This document shows positions 45,979-55,030 of a stretch of DNA of 64,000 nucleotides, in pieces. The notes beneath the pieces were generated by a model, which ran no database searches, had not been told where the DNA came from, and was given only the letters and a program-made list of their open reading frames with translations. The DNA is from Nitrospirillum iridis (lineage in GTDB: Bacteria > Pseudomonadota > Alphaproteobacteria > Azospirillales > Azospirillaceae), in the NCBI RefSeq assembly GCF_014205765.1, contig NZ_JACIIZ010000001.1:301718-365717 (forward strand), written 5' to 3'. Every line of letters starts with the position of its first letter. Position 1 is the stretch's first letter. A program made the translations under genes and the position numbers.

Positions 45979-46163
45979 GATTTGACCCTACCATCGCCGT
46001 TGTGTTTCTTCATCAACCGCATGGGGCGGACGCGCGCGAAAAGGGCGTCGCTCCCCGCATGGCTAGGGCCCATCCGCAAAAGGGCCCTGAAGCGTGAATG
46101 CGCTTGGTGAAGAGAGCTAGGGACCGCCGCACCGGTAACCAGGGAAGAAGAAGGCGCAAGGAC

Positions 46164-47825
46164 ATGGAACGGGAGTCGATGGAGTATGACGTCGTCATCG
46201 TCGGCGCCGGCCCCTCGGGGTTGTCGGCCGCGATACGGCTGAAGCAGCTGGCCGCCGCCGCGGACACGGAAATCAGCGTCTGCGTCATCGAAAAGGGGTC
46301 GGAGGTGGGCGCCCACATCCTGTCGGGCGCTGTCATCGATCCCATCGCCTTGAACGAGCTGATCCCCGATTGGAAAGAGAAGGGCGCGCCGCTCAACACC
46401 CCCGTCACCGACGATCGCTTCTACATCCTGACCGAGGTCGGCTCGGCCCGCATCCCCAATGCGCTGCTGCCGCCGCTGATGAACAACCACGGCAACTACA
46501 TCGTCAGCCTGGGCAACGTCTGCCGTTGGCTGGCGGGCCAAGCGGAAGAGCTGGGGGTCGAGATCTATCCCGGCTTCGCCGCGGCCGAGGTGCTGTACCA
46601 CGACGACGGGTCGGTCAAGGGCATCGCCACCGGCGACATGGGCATCGGCAAGGATGGCGAGCCGACGGACCGCCACACCCCCGGCATGGAGTTGCACGGC
46701 AAGTACACGCTGTTCGCCGAGGGCGTGCGCGGCAACCTGTCCAAGGAGCTGATGGCCCGATACAACCTGCGCGACGGTGTCGACCCGCAGAAGTACGGCC
46801 TCGGCATCAAGGAGCTGTGGCAGATCGATCCGGCCAAGCACAAACAGGGCCTGGTGTTGCACAGCCAGGGCTGGCCACTGGACACCAAGACCGGCGGCGG
46901 CTCCTTCATGTACCACCTGGAGGACAATCAGGTGGCCATCGGCTTCGTGGTGCACCTGAACTACACCAACCCCTACCTGTCGCCGTTCGAGGAATTCCAG
47001 CGCTTCAAGCAGCACCCGCTGATCCGCCCCTATCTGGAGGGTGGCAAGCGCCTGTCCTATGGCGCCCGCGCCATCAATGAGGGCGGGCTGCAGTCGGTGC
47101 CCAAGCTGACCTTCCCCGGCGGCGCGCTGATCGGCTGTTCCGCCGGCTTCGTCAACCTGCCGCGCATCAAGGGCAGCCACAACGCCATGAAGACCGGCAT
47201 GCTGGCCGCCGAGGCGGCGTTCGAGCGCCTGGCGGCGGGCGGCGAGGGCCATGACGAGCTGACGGCGCTGGAGACCAAGTGGCGCGAGAGCTGGGTGTTC
47301 CAGGACCTGTACAAGGTGCGCAACGTGAAGCCCAGCCTGAAGCACGGCCTATGGCTGGGCACGGCGCTGGGTGGCCTGCACATGTGGCTCAACGACCTGA
47401 AGCTGGGCTTCCTGGTGGGGTGGACCCAGCATCACGGCAAGCCGGACCATGAAAGCCTGGTGCCGGCGGCGCAGGCCAAGAAGATCGTCTATCCCAAGCC
47501 CGATGGTGTCATCAGCTTCGACCGCCTGTCCTCGGTGTTCATCTCCAACACCAACCATGAGGAAGACCAGCCGTCGCACCTGAAGCTGAAGGATCCAACG
47601 GTCCCCATCGCCTTCAACCTGCCGACATATGACGAGCCGGCGCAGCGCTACTGCCCGGCCGGCGTGTACGAGGTGACGCGCGACGACAACGGGCAGAACC
47701 CGCGCTTCGTCATCAACGCGCAGAACTGCGTGCACTGCAAAACCTGCGATATCAAGGACCCGACCCAGAACATCAACTGGACGGTGCCGGAGGGCGGCGG
47801 GGGCCCCAACTATCCCAATATGTGA
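46164..47825 (+). CDS. Electron transfer flavoprotein-ubiquinone oxidoreductase
   Basis: The 553-residue membrane-associated enzyme passes electrons from ETF to ubiquinone. It has an N-terminal FAD-binding site ([19 protein letters not shown]), a membrane-anchoring middle and a C-terminal 4Fe-4S domain with CPAGVYEV and [19 protein letters not shown]. The length is normal. The start is ATG 46164, preceded by AAGGCGCAAGG; the in-frame upstream codon at 46098 is not used. It is closed by the hairpin 47851-47874. The ETF subunits are not in the window. Confidence 0.96.
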   Translation: MERESMEYDVVIVGAGPSGLSAAIRLKQLAAAADTEISVCVIEKGSEVGAHILSGAVIDPIALNELIPDWKEKGAPLNTPVTDDRFYILTEVGSARIPNALLPPLMNNHGNYIVSLGNVCRWLAGQAEELGVEIYPGFAAAEVLYHDDGSVKGIATGDMGIGKDGEPTDRHTPGMELHGKYTLFAEGVRGNLSKELMARYNLRDGVDPQKYGLGIKELWQIDPAKHKQGLVLHSQGWPLDTKTGGGSFMYHLEDNQVAIGFVVHLNYTNPYLSPFEEFQRFKQHPLIRPYLEGGKRLSYGARAINEGGLQSVPKLTFPGGALIGCSAGFVNLPRIKGSHNAMKTGMLAAEAAFERLAAGGEGHDELTALETKWRESWVFQDLYKVRNVKPSLKHGLWLGTALGGLHMWLNDLKLGFLVGWTQHHGKPDHESLVPAAQAKKIVYPKPDGVISFDRLSSVFISNTNHEEDQPSHLKLKDPTVPIAFNLPTYDEPAQRYCPAGVYEVTRDDNGQNPRFVINAQNCVHCKTCDIKDPTQNINWTVPEGGGGPNYPNM

Positions 47826-47850
47826 TGCGGTATGTGAGCCTGCGGCTGAG

Positions 47851-47884
47851 AAGGCGCCCCACCCCGGGCGCCTTTCCCGTTTCT
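47851..47884 (+). terminator. Probable terminator of the ETF-QO gene
   Basis: AAGGCGCCC (47851-47859) and GGGCGCCTT (47866-47874) form a 9-bp stem. TTCCCGTTTCT follows, a rather weak T-tract. Confidence 0.6.
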
Positions 47885-47987
47885 GGCGGGCGTGGTTGTT
47901 CCGCGCGCGTTTACCGATTAGCTTGGGGCCGCAGGGCCCCCGCCGACGACGGGCGGGGGCGCATTCCTTGAGAAACGGCGGCATCTC

Positions 47988-49709
47988 GTGCAGTTTTTGC
48001 GGCGGACATCATCACGGATCATACTGGCGGGCCTGTGGGCCATGGCCTGTGGCGGTTCCGCCTGGGCGGCCAAGGCGCCGGAACAGCCGGCCGGTCCCGA
48101 TCCCCTGTCGGCCTTCGTCGCCGGCAAGGTGGCGCAAGGGGCGGGGGACTGGACGGCGGCGGCCGACTTCCTGGCGCTCAGCCTCAAATCCGACCCCGAT
48201 GACCTGACCCTGCTGCGCCGCGCGGTGCTGATCAATGTCGGCCTCGGCCGCACCAAGGTGGCGCTGCCCCTGGCCAAGCGCCTGGTGGCGGCCAAGGACG
48301 GCAACCCTGTGGCCCTGACCCTGCTGGCGGCCGACGCCGTGGCGGCGGGGGACGAGGCCGCCGCCCTGCAGGCCATCGACGCCCTGCCCAAGGACGGCCT
48401 GGGCACCTTCATGCGGCCCCTGGTTACCGCCTGGGTCAAGGCGCGCAAAGGTGATTGGCCGGCGGCCAAGGCGGCGCTGGAGCCGCTGGTGGCCCAGCCT
48501 TCGTTCCGCGCCATGGCGGCCCTGCACGCCGCCCTGATTGAGGATCTGGCGGGCCATGAGGACGCGGCCCGTACCTGGTACGCCCAGGCCGGGGACGGCG
48601 GGCAGGTGCTGCGCGTCGCCATGCTGCGCGCCAATTTCGAGATGCGCGCCGGCCACCCCGACCAGGCGCAGGCGGCGGTGGCCGCCATCCTGCAAGCGGA
48701 CCCCCGAGGTCCCATGGGCGATGCCGCCCGGGCCGCGCTGGCCCGGCCCCATCCGGCCCGGATGGTCGCCACCGCCACCGAGGGCCTGGCGGAAGCGCTG
48801 TTCGATGTGGCCGCCGCCATCAACCAGGAAAAGGTGGCGGAGGTGGCGCTGCTCTACACCCGGCTGGCGCTGCATCTGGATCCGTCGCTGGCCCCGGCCC
48901 GCATGCTGGCGGGCGAAACCCTGTCGGAGCTGGACCGGGACGGCGAGGCGGTGGCCGAATACAACGCCGTCGTCACCGAACTGGGCATGAAGGTGGGAGA
49001 GAAGGCGGACGCGGGCCTGCTGTGGGCCGCGCGCCTGCGCCAAGCCGACGCGCTGGCCCGCCTGAAGAGAACGCCGGAGGCGGCGACCATCCTGAAGGCC
49101 ATGGCGGCGGAGCGGCCGGACCGCAGCGACGCCCTGGTGCGCCTGGGTGATCTGCTGCGCGCCGACAACAAGCTGGCGGAGGCGCTCACCGCCTACAACC
49201 AGGCCATCGACCGGCTGGGCGGCCATGCCAATGGCGGGGACTGGTTCCTCTACTACGCCCGCGCCACGGTGCAGGACCAGATGGGCCACTGGCCGGAGGC
49301 GGAGTCCGACCTGCTGCGCGCCCTGCAGCTGCAGCCCAACCAGCCGGGCGTGCTGAACTATCTGGGCTACGCCTGGTCGGAGCGGGGCGTGAAGCTGGAC
49401 CAGGCCCGCCAGTTGCTGGAACAGGCGGTGAAGCTGCGCCCCAACGATGGCGCCATCGTCGACAGCCTGGGCTGGGCCAAGTACCGCGCCGGCGATGTCG
49501 GCGGCGCGGTCGATCTGTTGGAGCGGGCGGCGGAGCTGAAGTCCCGCGACCCGGCCATCAACGACCATCTGGGCGACGCCTACTGGGCCAGCGGCCGCCG
49601 GCTGGAGGCGCACTATCAGTGGCAGCGCGCCGTTCGGGAGAACCCCGAGGACACCCTGAAGGCGGCCCTGGAAGAAAAGCTGAAGCGCGACCCCGCCGCC
49701 GCGCGGTAA
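47988..49709 (+). CDS. Secreted TPR protein
   Basis: The 573-residue product has an N-terminal signal peptide (about residues 1-27, ending SAWA/AKA). At least eight TPR-like helical repeats follow, clearest in the second half (PNQPGVLNYLGYAWSERGVK, AIVDSLGWAKYRAGDVGGAV). Such periplasmic TPR proteins serve as scaffolds, often in envelope assembly. The start is GTG 47988. It is 80 bases before ispE and likely co-transcribed with it. Confidence 0.8.
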   Translation: MQFLRRTSSRIILAGLWAMACGGSAWAAKAPEQPAGPDPLSAFVAGKVAQGAGDWTAAADFLALSLKSDPDDLTLLRRAVLINVGLGRTKVALPLAKRLVAAKDGNPVALTLLAADAVAAGDEAAALQAIDALPKDGLGTFMRPLVTAWVKARKGDWPAAKAALEPLVAQPSFRAMAALHAALIEDLAGHEDAARTWYAQAGDGGQVLRVAMLRANFEMRAGHPDQAQAAVAAILQADPRGPMGDAARAALARPHPARMVATATEGLAEALFDVAAAINQEKVAEVALLYTRLALHLDPSLAPARMLAGETLSELDRDGEAVAEYNAVVTELGMKVGEKADAGLLWAARLRQADALARLKRTPEAATILKAMAAERPDRSDALVRLGDLLRADNKLAEALTAYNQAIDRLGGHANGGDWFLYYARATVQDQMGHWPEAESDLLRALQLQPNQPGVLNYLGYAWSERGVKLDQARQLLEQAVKLRPNDGAIVDSLGWAKYRAGDVGGAVDLLERAAELKSRDPAINDHLGDAYWASGRRLEAHYQWQRAVRENPEDTLKAALEEKLKRDPAAAR

Positions 49710-49742
49710 ACTGACCCCGACTGTCCGTTCAATCATCTCCCC

Positions 49743-49775
49743 GTTCGGTTCGTCCCCGCCGTTCGGTTCGTCCCA
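49743..49775 (+). repeat. Short direct repeat upstream of ispE
   Basis: CGTTCGGTTCGTCCC occurs at 49743-49757 and again at 49761-49775, three bases apart. It lies just upstream of the ispE start. Confidence 0.8.
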
Positions 49776-49789
49776 AGGAATCCAGTCCC

Positions 49790-50686
49790 GTGACCACGGT
49801 AAGTGCCGCCGCCGCCGCCAAGCTGAACCTCTACCTGCATGTCCTGGGCAAGCGCCCCGACGGCTATCATGAGCTGGACAGCCTGGTGGTGTTCGCCACC
49901 GCCCATGATCTGATCACCGTGACCGAGGCGCCGGGCTTCAGCCTGGCAATCGACGGCCCCTTCGGCAGCACCCTGGTGGCGGAAGGCACTGGTCGCAACC
50001 TGGTGTCGCGCGCCGCCCACGCGTTGGCGGAGGTGCTGGGCCGCGACCCGCACGTCGCCATCCGCCTGACCAAGAACCTGCCGGTGGCATCGGGCATCGG
50101 CGGCGGATCGGCCGATGCCGCCGCCACGCTGAAGGCGCTGGCCCTGCTGTGGGGCGTGGAACAGGACGACGCCCGCCTAGTGGAACTGGCCCCCACCCTG
50201 GGTGCCGACGTGCCGGTTTGCCTGTTCGGCCGCACCGCTTACTTCGGTGGCGCGGGGGAGCAGGTGGTGGCGGGGCCGCGTCTGCCGGCGACGGGGCTGC
50301 TGCTGGTGAACCCCGGCGTGCACATGCCGACCAAGGATGTCTTCGCCGCCCGCGCCGGCGCCTGGTCCACCGCCGGCCGGCTTGAGCGCGACCCGGTGGA
50401 CGTCGCCGACTTCGCCCGGTTGCTGCGGGCGCGGGGCAACGACCTGGGTGCCGCGGCGGAAAGCCTGTCGCCGGCCATCACCGACGTGCTCGCGGCGTTG
50501 GACGCCACGCCCGGCTGTCTGCTGGCCCGTATGTCGGGCAGCGGCGCCACCTGCATCGGTCTCTATGCCGAGGTCGAGGCCGCGGCCGCGGCCGCGGCCT
50601 TGATCAACCGCGTGCGTCCCACCTGGTGGGTGAAGGCCGCCGCCCTGCTGCCGGAGGTCCCGGCGGCCGAGGTTGTGGCGGACTGA
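49790..50686 (+). CDS. ispE: 4-diphosphocytidyl-2-C-methyl-D-erythritol kinase
   Basis: This 298-residue GHMP kinase phosphorylates CDP-ME in the MEP isoprenoid pathway. The N-terminal AAAAKLNLYLHVLGKRPDGYHEL is the family start. NLPVASGIGGGSADAAATL is the ATP-binding GHMP loop. ARMSGSGATCIGLY is the third GHMP motif. The start is GTG 49790. It shares the pathway with ispH at the other end of this window. Confidence 0.96.
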   Translation: MTTVSAAAAAKLNLYLHVLGKRPDGYHELDSLVVFATAHDLITVTEAPGFSLAIDGPFGSTLVAEGTGRNLVSRAAHALAEVLGRDPHVAIRLTKNLPVASGIGGGSADAAATLKALALLWGVEQDDARLVELAPTLGADVPVCLFGRTAYFGGAGEQVVAGPRLPATGLLLVNPGVHMPTKDVFAARAGAWSTAGRLERDPVDVADFARLLRARGNDLGAAAESLSPAITDVLAALDATPGCLLARMSGSGATCIGLYAEVEAAAAAAALINRVRPTWWVKAAALLPEVPAAEVVAD

Positions 50687-50692
50687 GCTGTT

Positions 50693-51706
50693 CTACCGGC
50701 TGAGCCGCGCCAGCAGATCGCGGCTGGGCCAGCCATCGGGCGCGGGCGCGGCGTCATCCCAGGCGACGGGGTGTGCTGCCTCATAGGCCAGGATGGCATT
50801 GGCGGTTCGCGCGCCCATGCGGCCGTCGGCCGGGCCCATCAGGTAACCCAACCGCCGCAAGCGCACCTGGATCAGCCGCAAGCCGTCCGGGCCGACGGCG
50901 GCGGGCGGGGTGCGCGGCTGGCCGGGCACGGGCCTGGGCGCCGGCTTGACCGTGGCCGGGTCCTGCGGCTGCGCCGCGAGGCCGACGCCCACCACCACGG
51001 GTGATCGCCCGCCCCGTTTCAAGCGCTCCAGGGCCCGGACGGCATCGCCATCCCCCCTGGCCGCGGCCTGTTCGTACCAGCGCGCGGCGGCGGCGCGATC
51101 GGGCCCCCCACCCACGCCGCGTTCATACAGGTCGCCCAGCCGTTCCAGCGCCAGCACCAGGCCGCCGTCGGCGGCGCGGCGGTACCAGTCGGCCGCCTGG
51201 CGGGCATCCGCCGGCACGTCCACCCCCTCGTCATACAGCAGGCCCAGGTCGAACTGCGCCTGGGCGTCGCCCAGGTCGGCCGCGCAGCGGTACCAGGGCA
51301 GGGCCGCGGACACATTCTCCGGCCAGCCCATGCCGCCGGCTTCGAGATCGCCCAGGGCGACACAGGCACGCGCGCGGATGCGCCCGTCCTGTGCCGTCGC
51401 GGCCAGCCGGTACCAGGCCCGGGCACGGACCATGTCCGCCGGCCGGTCGAAGGGCACGTCGCCATAGGCGTCGGCCAGGTCCAGCTGCGCCTGGGCATCC
51501 CCGTCGCGCGCCCGCGCATCAAGGTCCCGAAGGTCGGCGGCGGCGCCCGCCGGTGGCGGCTCCGGTTTTGGTTCCGGCGGCGGTTCGGCCGGGGCCGCCA
51601 GCGCGTGGGCCGCCAGCAGCAGAACGGCCAAGCCGGTGGCGTGGAACAGACGACGCGGGCGGGCGGGCGGCATGGGCGAGACCAGGCGGGGTGAAGGGCC
51701 CGTCAT
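50693..51706 (-). CDS. Sel1-repeat protein with peptidoglycan-binding domain
   Basis: The 337-residue secreted protein has a signal peptide (about residues 1-37; the ATG at 51673 is an alternative start). Four Sel1-type repeats follow (DAQAQLDLADAYGDVPFD, RARACVALGDLEAGGMGW, DAQAQFDLGLLYDEGVDV, ALERLGDLYERGVGGG). The C-terminal peptidoglycan-binding domain is LRLIQVRLRRLGYLMGPADGRMGARTANAI. It is probably an envelope protein. It is convergent with ispE, six bases away, and the tRNA-Gln gene lies divergent beyond it. Confidence 0.85.
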   Translation of the reverse strand: MTGPSPRLVSPMPPARPRRLFHATGLAVLLLAAHALAAPAEPPPEPKPEPPPAGAAADLRDLDARARDGDAQAQLDLADAYGDVPFDRPADMVRARAWYRLAATAQDGRIRARACVALGDLEAGGMGWPENVSAALPWYRCAADLGDAQAQFDLGLLYDEGVDVPADARQAADWYRRAADGGLVLALERLGDLYERGVGGGPDRAAAARWYEQAAARGDGDAVRALERLKRGGRSPVVVGVGLAAQPQDPATVKPAPRPVPGQPRTPPAAVGPDGLRLIQVRLRRLGYLMGPADGRMGARTANAILAYEAAHPVAWDDAAPAPDGWPSRDLLARLSR

Positions 51707-51868
51707 AGTGCCATGACCGGGGAGGGAGGAAAGGGGCGTTGAACCGGCGGGGTCCACCCGGTGGAAAGGGGCCGATGGAAGAGGATGACACGCGCGGGGC
51801 GATTTGGGGCGTTGCGTCGGCCGGGCTTTCTGATTATGGTGCCGCCCTCCCCGACGGGGGCCCGGTGA

Positions 51869-51943
51869 TGGGGCGTCGCCAAGCGGTAAGGCAGCGGATT
51901 TTGATTCCGCCATGCGGAGGTTCGATCCCTCCCGCCCCAGCCA
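51869..51943 (+). tRNA. trnQ: tRNA-Gln (TTG)
   Basis: All arms are present: acceptor TGGGGCG/CGCCCCA, D-arm with GCCAAGCGGTAAGGC, anticodon stem GCGGA/TCCGC with loop TTTTGAT (anticodon TTG) and T-arm GGAGG-TTCGATC-CCTCC. The CCA end is encoded. Confidence 0.97.
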
Positions 51944-52438
51944 TCTCCCTGCATGCACTTCGTCAGACGCCTGAATCCGGGTCGGTTCCGTGCGCGTGGG
52001 GCAGCCCCAGACTTGTTTGTTGTGGTGCAATTTCCCCGTGTCGTGTCGTCGTCCGCGTGGGCATGCGCTTGCCGGTGCCGATTTTCGGCGGGAGCCGCTG
52101 CGGCACTCGCGCGCCCGGGATGTCGTGTCAGGATTCGTCAAATTTTATGTATCACCTGCGCCCCTTCCAAAGTATTATTGCCGCAAGGATAGGTTTGCCC
52201 GTGAAGGGGGCCCATCCCAAGGGTTAGCGGGATATTGAATTGGCCAAAGTATCGGCCATGATATCCTATGGTAAAGGTTGCGCGCGGGCGGTTCAGGTCC
52301 TGTGGCCTGCCCCTCGCGCGGATCCGGGGTTGGGTTCGGGTCTCTTCGGGCTCCAAGGCTTGAGCCCGCCCGATGGGAACAAGATGCACGTCCTAGTTGT
52401 TGCCCGGGGCCTTGGAAGCATCCGGTTGCGGAGATGAG
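51944..52438. other. Intergenic region between tRNA-Gln and the EAL-like gene
   Basis: I see no gene in these 495 bases. A TTGAAT at 52235-52240 and nearby AT-rich TGATATCCTATGG (52259-52271) could hold a promoter for the EAL-like gene, but the match is weak. Confidence 0.4.
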
Positions 52439-53719
52439 ATGAATCGTCAGAATGCGCCGAAACGGGATTGGGTCCGGGTGAAACCCGGCGAACGTTCGGC
52501 GGTGGTGCCGGAGAAGCCCGAATTCGACGATCAGAAGCTGTTGACATTGTTGCAGTCCGCCAAGCGTGAACTGCAAGGCCTGCGCCTCATCCATCTGCAC
52601 CTGTCCCTCCTGAAGGACAAGAGCAACCTGGACCTGCTGTCCATCAAGCGCGCGATGCAGGAGACGGCGGACAACTCCTCCTACCTGCAGGCGTTCAATC
52701 TTTCCAACGATGATGTCATCGTCCTGTACAAGGGCATCAAGTTTTCGCTGATCAGCGACGTCTGCTCCAAGATCGAGAAGCTGCTGCTGTCGCGCACGAC
52801 GATGACGAAGCAGAACCCCTACCGGGAAGACAGCCTCTATTCGATCATGGAGCTGTCGCTCAACTTCGTCAGCGTCATCCGCTTCATCGAAGGCCTGCAG
52901 AAGGGTGAGGGCGGCGACGCGCCGGTTGAGCAGACCAAGCCCCCCATCACCCTGGAGGAGCTGGGCAAGATCGAACGCGCCGTGCAGATGTTCGACCTGT
53001 CGCCGTTCATGTTGAATCAGCCGGTGGTGAATATCCAGAACCCCACCGAGAACGAGTTCGAGTATTTCGAGCTGTACATCGCCATCAAGGCGCTGGAAGA
53101 GCGGCTGTCGCCTCAGTTCGACATCACCGCCAACCGCTGGCTGTTCAGCTACTTCACCTCCCAGCTGGATCTGTCGGTGCTGCGCGCGCTGAACTACGGC
53201 GTCGATTTCCTGCGCGGCAAGCGGTTGGGCCTGAACCTGAACCTGGCCACCATCCTGTCGGCCAGCTTCGTGAAGTTCGATGAGCGGCTGACGACCGACC
53301 TGCGCGGTAACGTTATCCTGGAAATCAACAAGACCGACCTGATCGAGAACGTCTCGATGTACAAGGAGGTTGTCGATTTCGCTGCCACCCGTGGCTACAA
53401 AATCTGCATCGATGGGCTGAACGATTTCTGGGTCACGCACATGGACCTGGAATACATGGCCTGCGACTACGCCAAGATCATCTGGTCCCCCGACATGGAA
53501 AGCATGAGCGAGGAGGAGGTCGAGGCCCTGCAGGAAAAGGTGCGGCAGCAGGAAAACTGCCGCTACATCCTGGCCCGGTGCGGCACCGTTTCCGGACTGA
53601 TCTGGGCGGAGAAGATGGGCATCAGTCTGGTCCAGGGCCGGGTCATCGACAACATCCTGCGCAAGAGCGTGCTGGTCCGTGACGCGCTGAAGACGGCGCA
53701 GGTCATGAACGACGACTGA
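52439..53719 (+). CDS. Degenerate EAL-like protein
   Basis: The 426-residue product has a helical N-terminal half and a C-terminal half that follows EAL-fold order. RLGLNLNLATILSASFVKFD is strand 2, NVILEINKTDLIEN corresponds to the catalytic ExE strand, YKICIDGLNDFWVTHMDLEYMACDYAKIIW to the DDFG region and GISLVQGRVIDN to the end. The EAL signature itself and most metal ligands are absent, so hydrolysis of c-di-GMP is unlikely; a binding or scaffold role is inferred. The start is ATG 52439, after GGAGATGAG. Confidence 0.6.
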   Translation: MNRQNAPKRDWVRVKPGERSAVVPEKPEFDDQKLLTLLQSAKRELQGLRLIHLHLSLLKDKSNLDLLSIKRAMQETADNSSYLQAFNLSNDDVIVLYKGIKFSLISDVCSKIEKLLLSRTTMTKQNPYREDSLYSIMELSLNFVSVIRFIEGLQKGEGGDAPVEQTKPPITLEELGKIERAVQMFDLSPFMLNQPVVNIQNPTENEFEYFELYIAIKALEERLSPQFDITANRWLFSYFTSQLDLSVLRALNYGVDFLRGKRLGLNLNLATILSASFVKFDERLTTDLRGNVILEINKTDLIENVSMYKEVVDFAATRGYKICIDGLNDFWVTHMDLEYMACDYAKIIWSPDMESMSEEEVEALQEKVRQQENCRYILARCGTVSGLIWAEKMGISLVQGRVIDNILRKSVLVRDALKTAQVMNDD

Positions 53720-53928
53720 ATTGTCCTATCCACCGGTGGGATCGGCCCCCGGTGGATAATATCTTCGGCGCCTTAATCGCCCGGTAAGCTCTTCCCATTA
53801 AAACGAGGTTATCGCCGGGCCGCGAAATCTGTGTCACTTTCCGCCCGGGGCCATCGGGTCACAGTGCGGAACAGGTGGGTCGTTCCGGCACCGGCGCACG
53901 GTGCGTTTGGGCAGACTGACCGGAGACG

Positions 53929-54981
53929 ATGTTGGGACGTGAAAATCCGGTACAGGCGGCCGCTGCCGAGGACGGCGCAGGCCAGGGTGCCGCGACGGCG
54001 ACGACGGTCGAAACGTCACCGGTGTCCGTTTCCCCGGAGGAGGTGGAAGCCGGCCGCAGCACGCACTTCCTGTTCGAGAACAAGGTATTCTCCGTTCCCG
54101 GCGCCTTCTTTTCCTTCGCCCGCGATGGCAACGAGCCCGTCTATAACGTCCAACTGGGTGAGCTGTGGGGCAAGATCGCCTTCCGTACCCTGCGCGAAGC
54201 CTTCGGCATTGACGACAACAGCCCGGACGCCACGCTTTTGGGCGTGGTCGAGCGTGGCTTGAAATATGTGAAGACCATCCGCCCCGGGGACAGCATCCCC
54301 CGCGAACTGCTGGACGGCACTGCGTCCTGGCGGGTCGAGGACCAGCACCTGCAGATCGCCCGTGGCCGCATCACGGTGCAGTTGGTGTCGTGGATCACGG
54401 GCAAGGAGACCCTGATCACCGACCGGGCCCAGCTGGAACAGGTGGTGGAGGATCCACAGACCAAACAGCGGGCGCAGCAGGCTTTCAGCGAACTGGCCCG
54501 CCGCCTCGGCCTGCCTGAGGAACGCAAGCAGGAGATCGTGGACAAGGTCGAATCGATCGCCCGTGAGCTGTCCTATATCGAGGCGCTGCGCGACCGTTAC
54601 GGCCAGGTGCAGCACATCCTTTCCGGCCTGGCCCAGACGGGACGCATCTACAAGACCGACCGTCAGATCCAGTCCGACCTGTCACGCATGATGGCCCTGG
54701 TCAAGCAGCCTATTCTGGATTTCGAGGACATCTTCGGCCAGTTGGATGCCCAAACCGGTGAGATCGTGGCGGTGCTGAAATCCTATGACAGCCAATTGGG
54801 CTTCATCCGCCGCATGCGCGACGAACTACACACCCGCCTCATGCTGTGGGATGACGTGATCTACGCCTGGGAGGGCGAGCCCATCGAACGCGGCCCGGAG
54901 TTGGAGGCCCGCCTGAAGAAGACCTATCACTTCCTGGCCCAGCACTTCCTGGTCACCAAGGTTTGGCAGCGAGGCGCCTGA
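53929..54981 (+). CDS. Hypothetical protein with long helical region
   Basis: The 350-residue product is not recognised. The N-terminal 45 residues are low-complexity (A, G, T, E). A beta-rich core (FLFENKVFSVPGAFFSFARDG, YVKTIRPGDSIPRELLDG) is followed by a long helical segment (about 175-330), with IARELSYIEALRDRYGQVQHI and LTDRAQ-type heptads suggesting a coiled coil. No signal peptide or membrane span is present. It lies 210 bases after the EAL-like gene, same strand; the pair may be linked. The start ATG 53929 follows GGAGACG. Confidence 0.75.
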   Translation: MLGRENPVQAAAAEDGAGQGAATATTVETSPVSVSPEEVEAGRSTHFLFENKVFSVPGAFFSFARDGNEPVYNVQLGELWGKIAFRTLREAFGIDDNSPDATLLGVVERGLKYVKTIRPGDSIPRELLDGTASWRVEDQHLQIARGRITVQLVSWITGKETLITDRAQLEQVVEDPQTKQRAQQAFSELARRLGLPEERKQEIVDKVESIARELSYIEALRDRYGQVQHILSGLAQTGRIYKTDRQIQSDLSRMMALVKQPILDFEDIFGQLDAQTGEIVAVLKSYDSQLGFIRRMRDELHTRLMLWDDVIYAWEGEPIERGPELEARLKKTYHFLAQHFLVTKVWQRGA

Positions 54982-55030
54982 AGCCCTTCCCTGCGGTGAC
55001 CAAGTCCAATTGAGCCGCCGGCGGGCGCCG

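Noticed and set aside
49743-49775. Regulatory role for the repeat before ispE
   Set aside because: The repeat is short and overlaps the likely ribosome-binding region; nothing else in the sequence supports a regulatory function, so it is listed only as a repeat.
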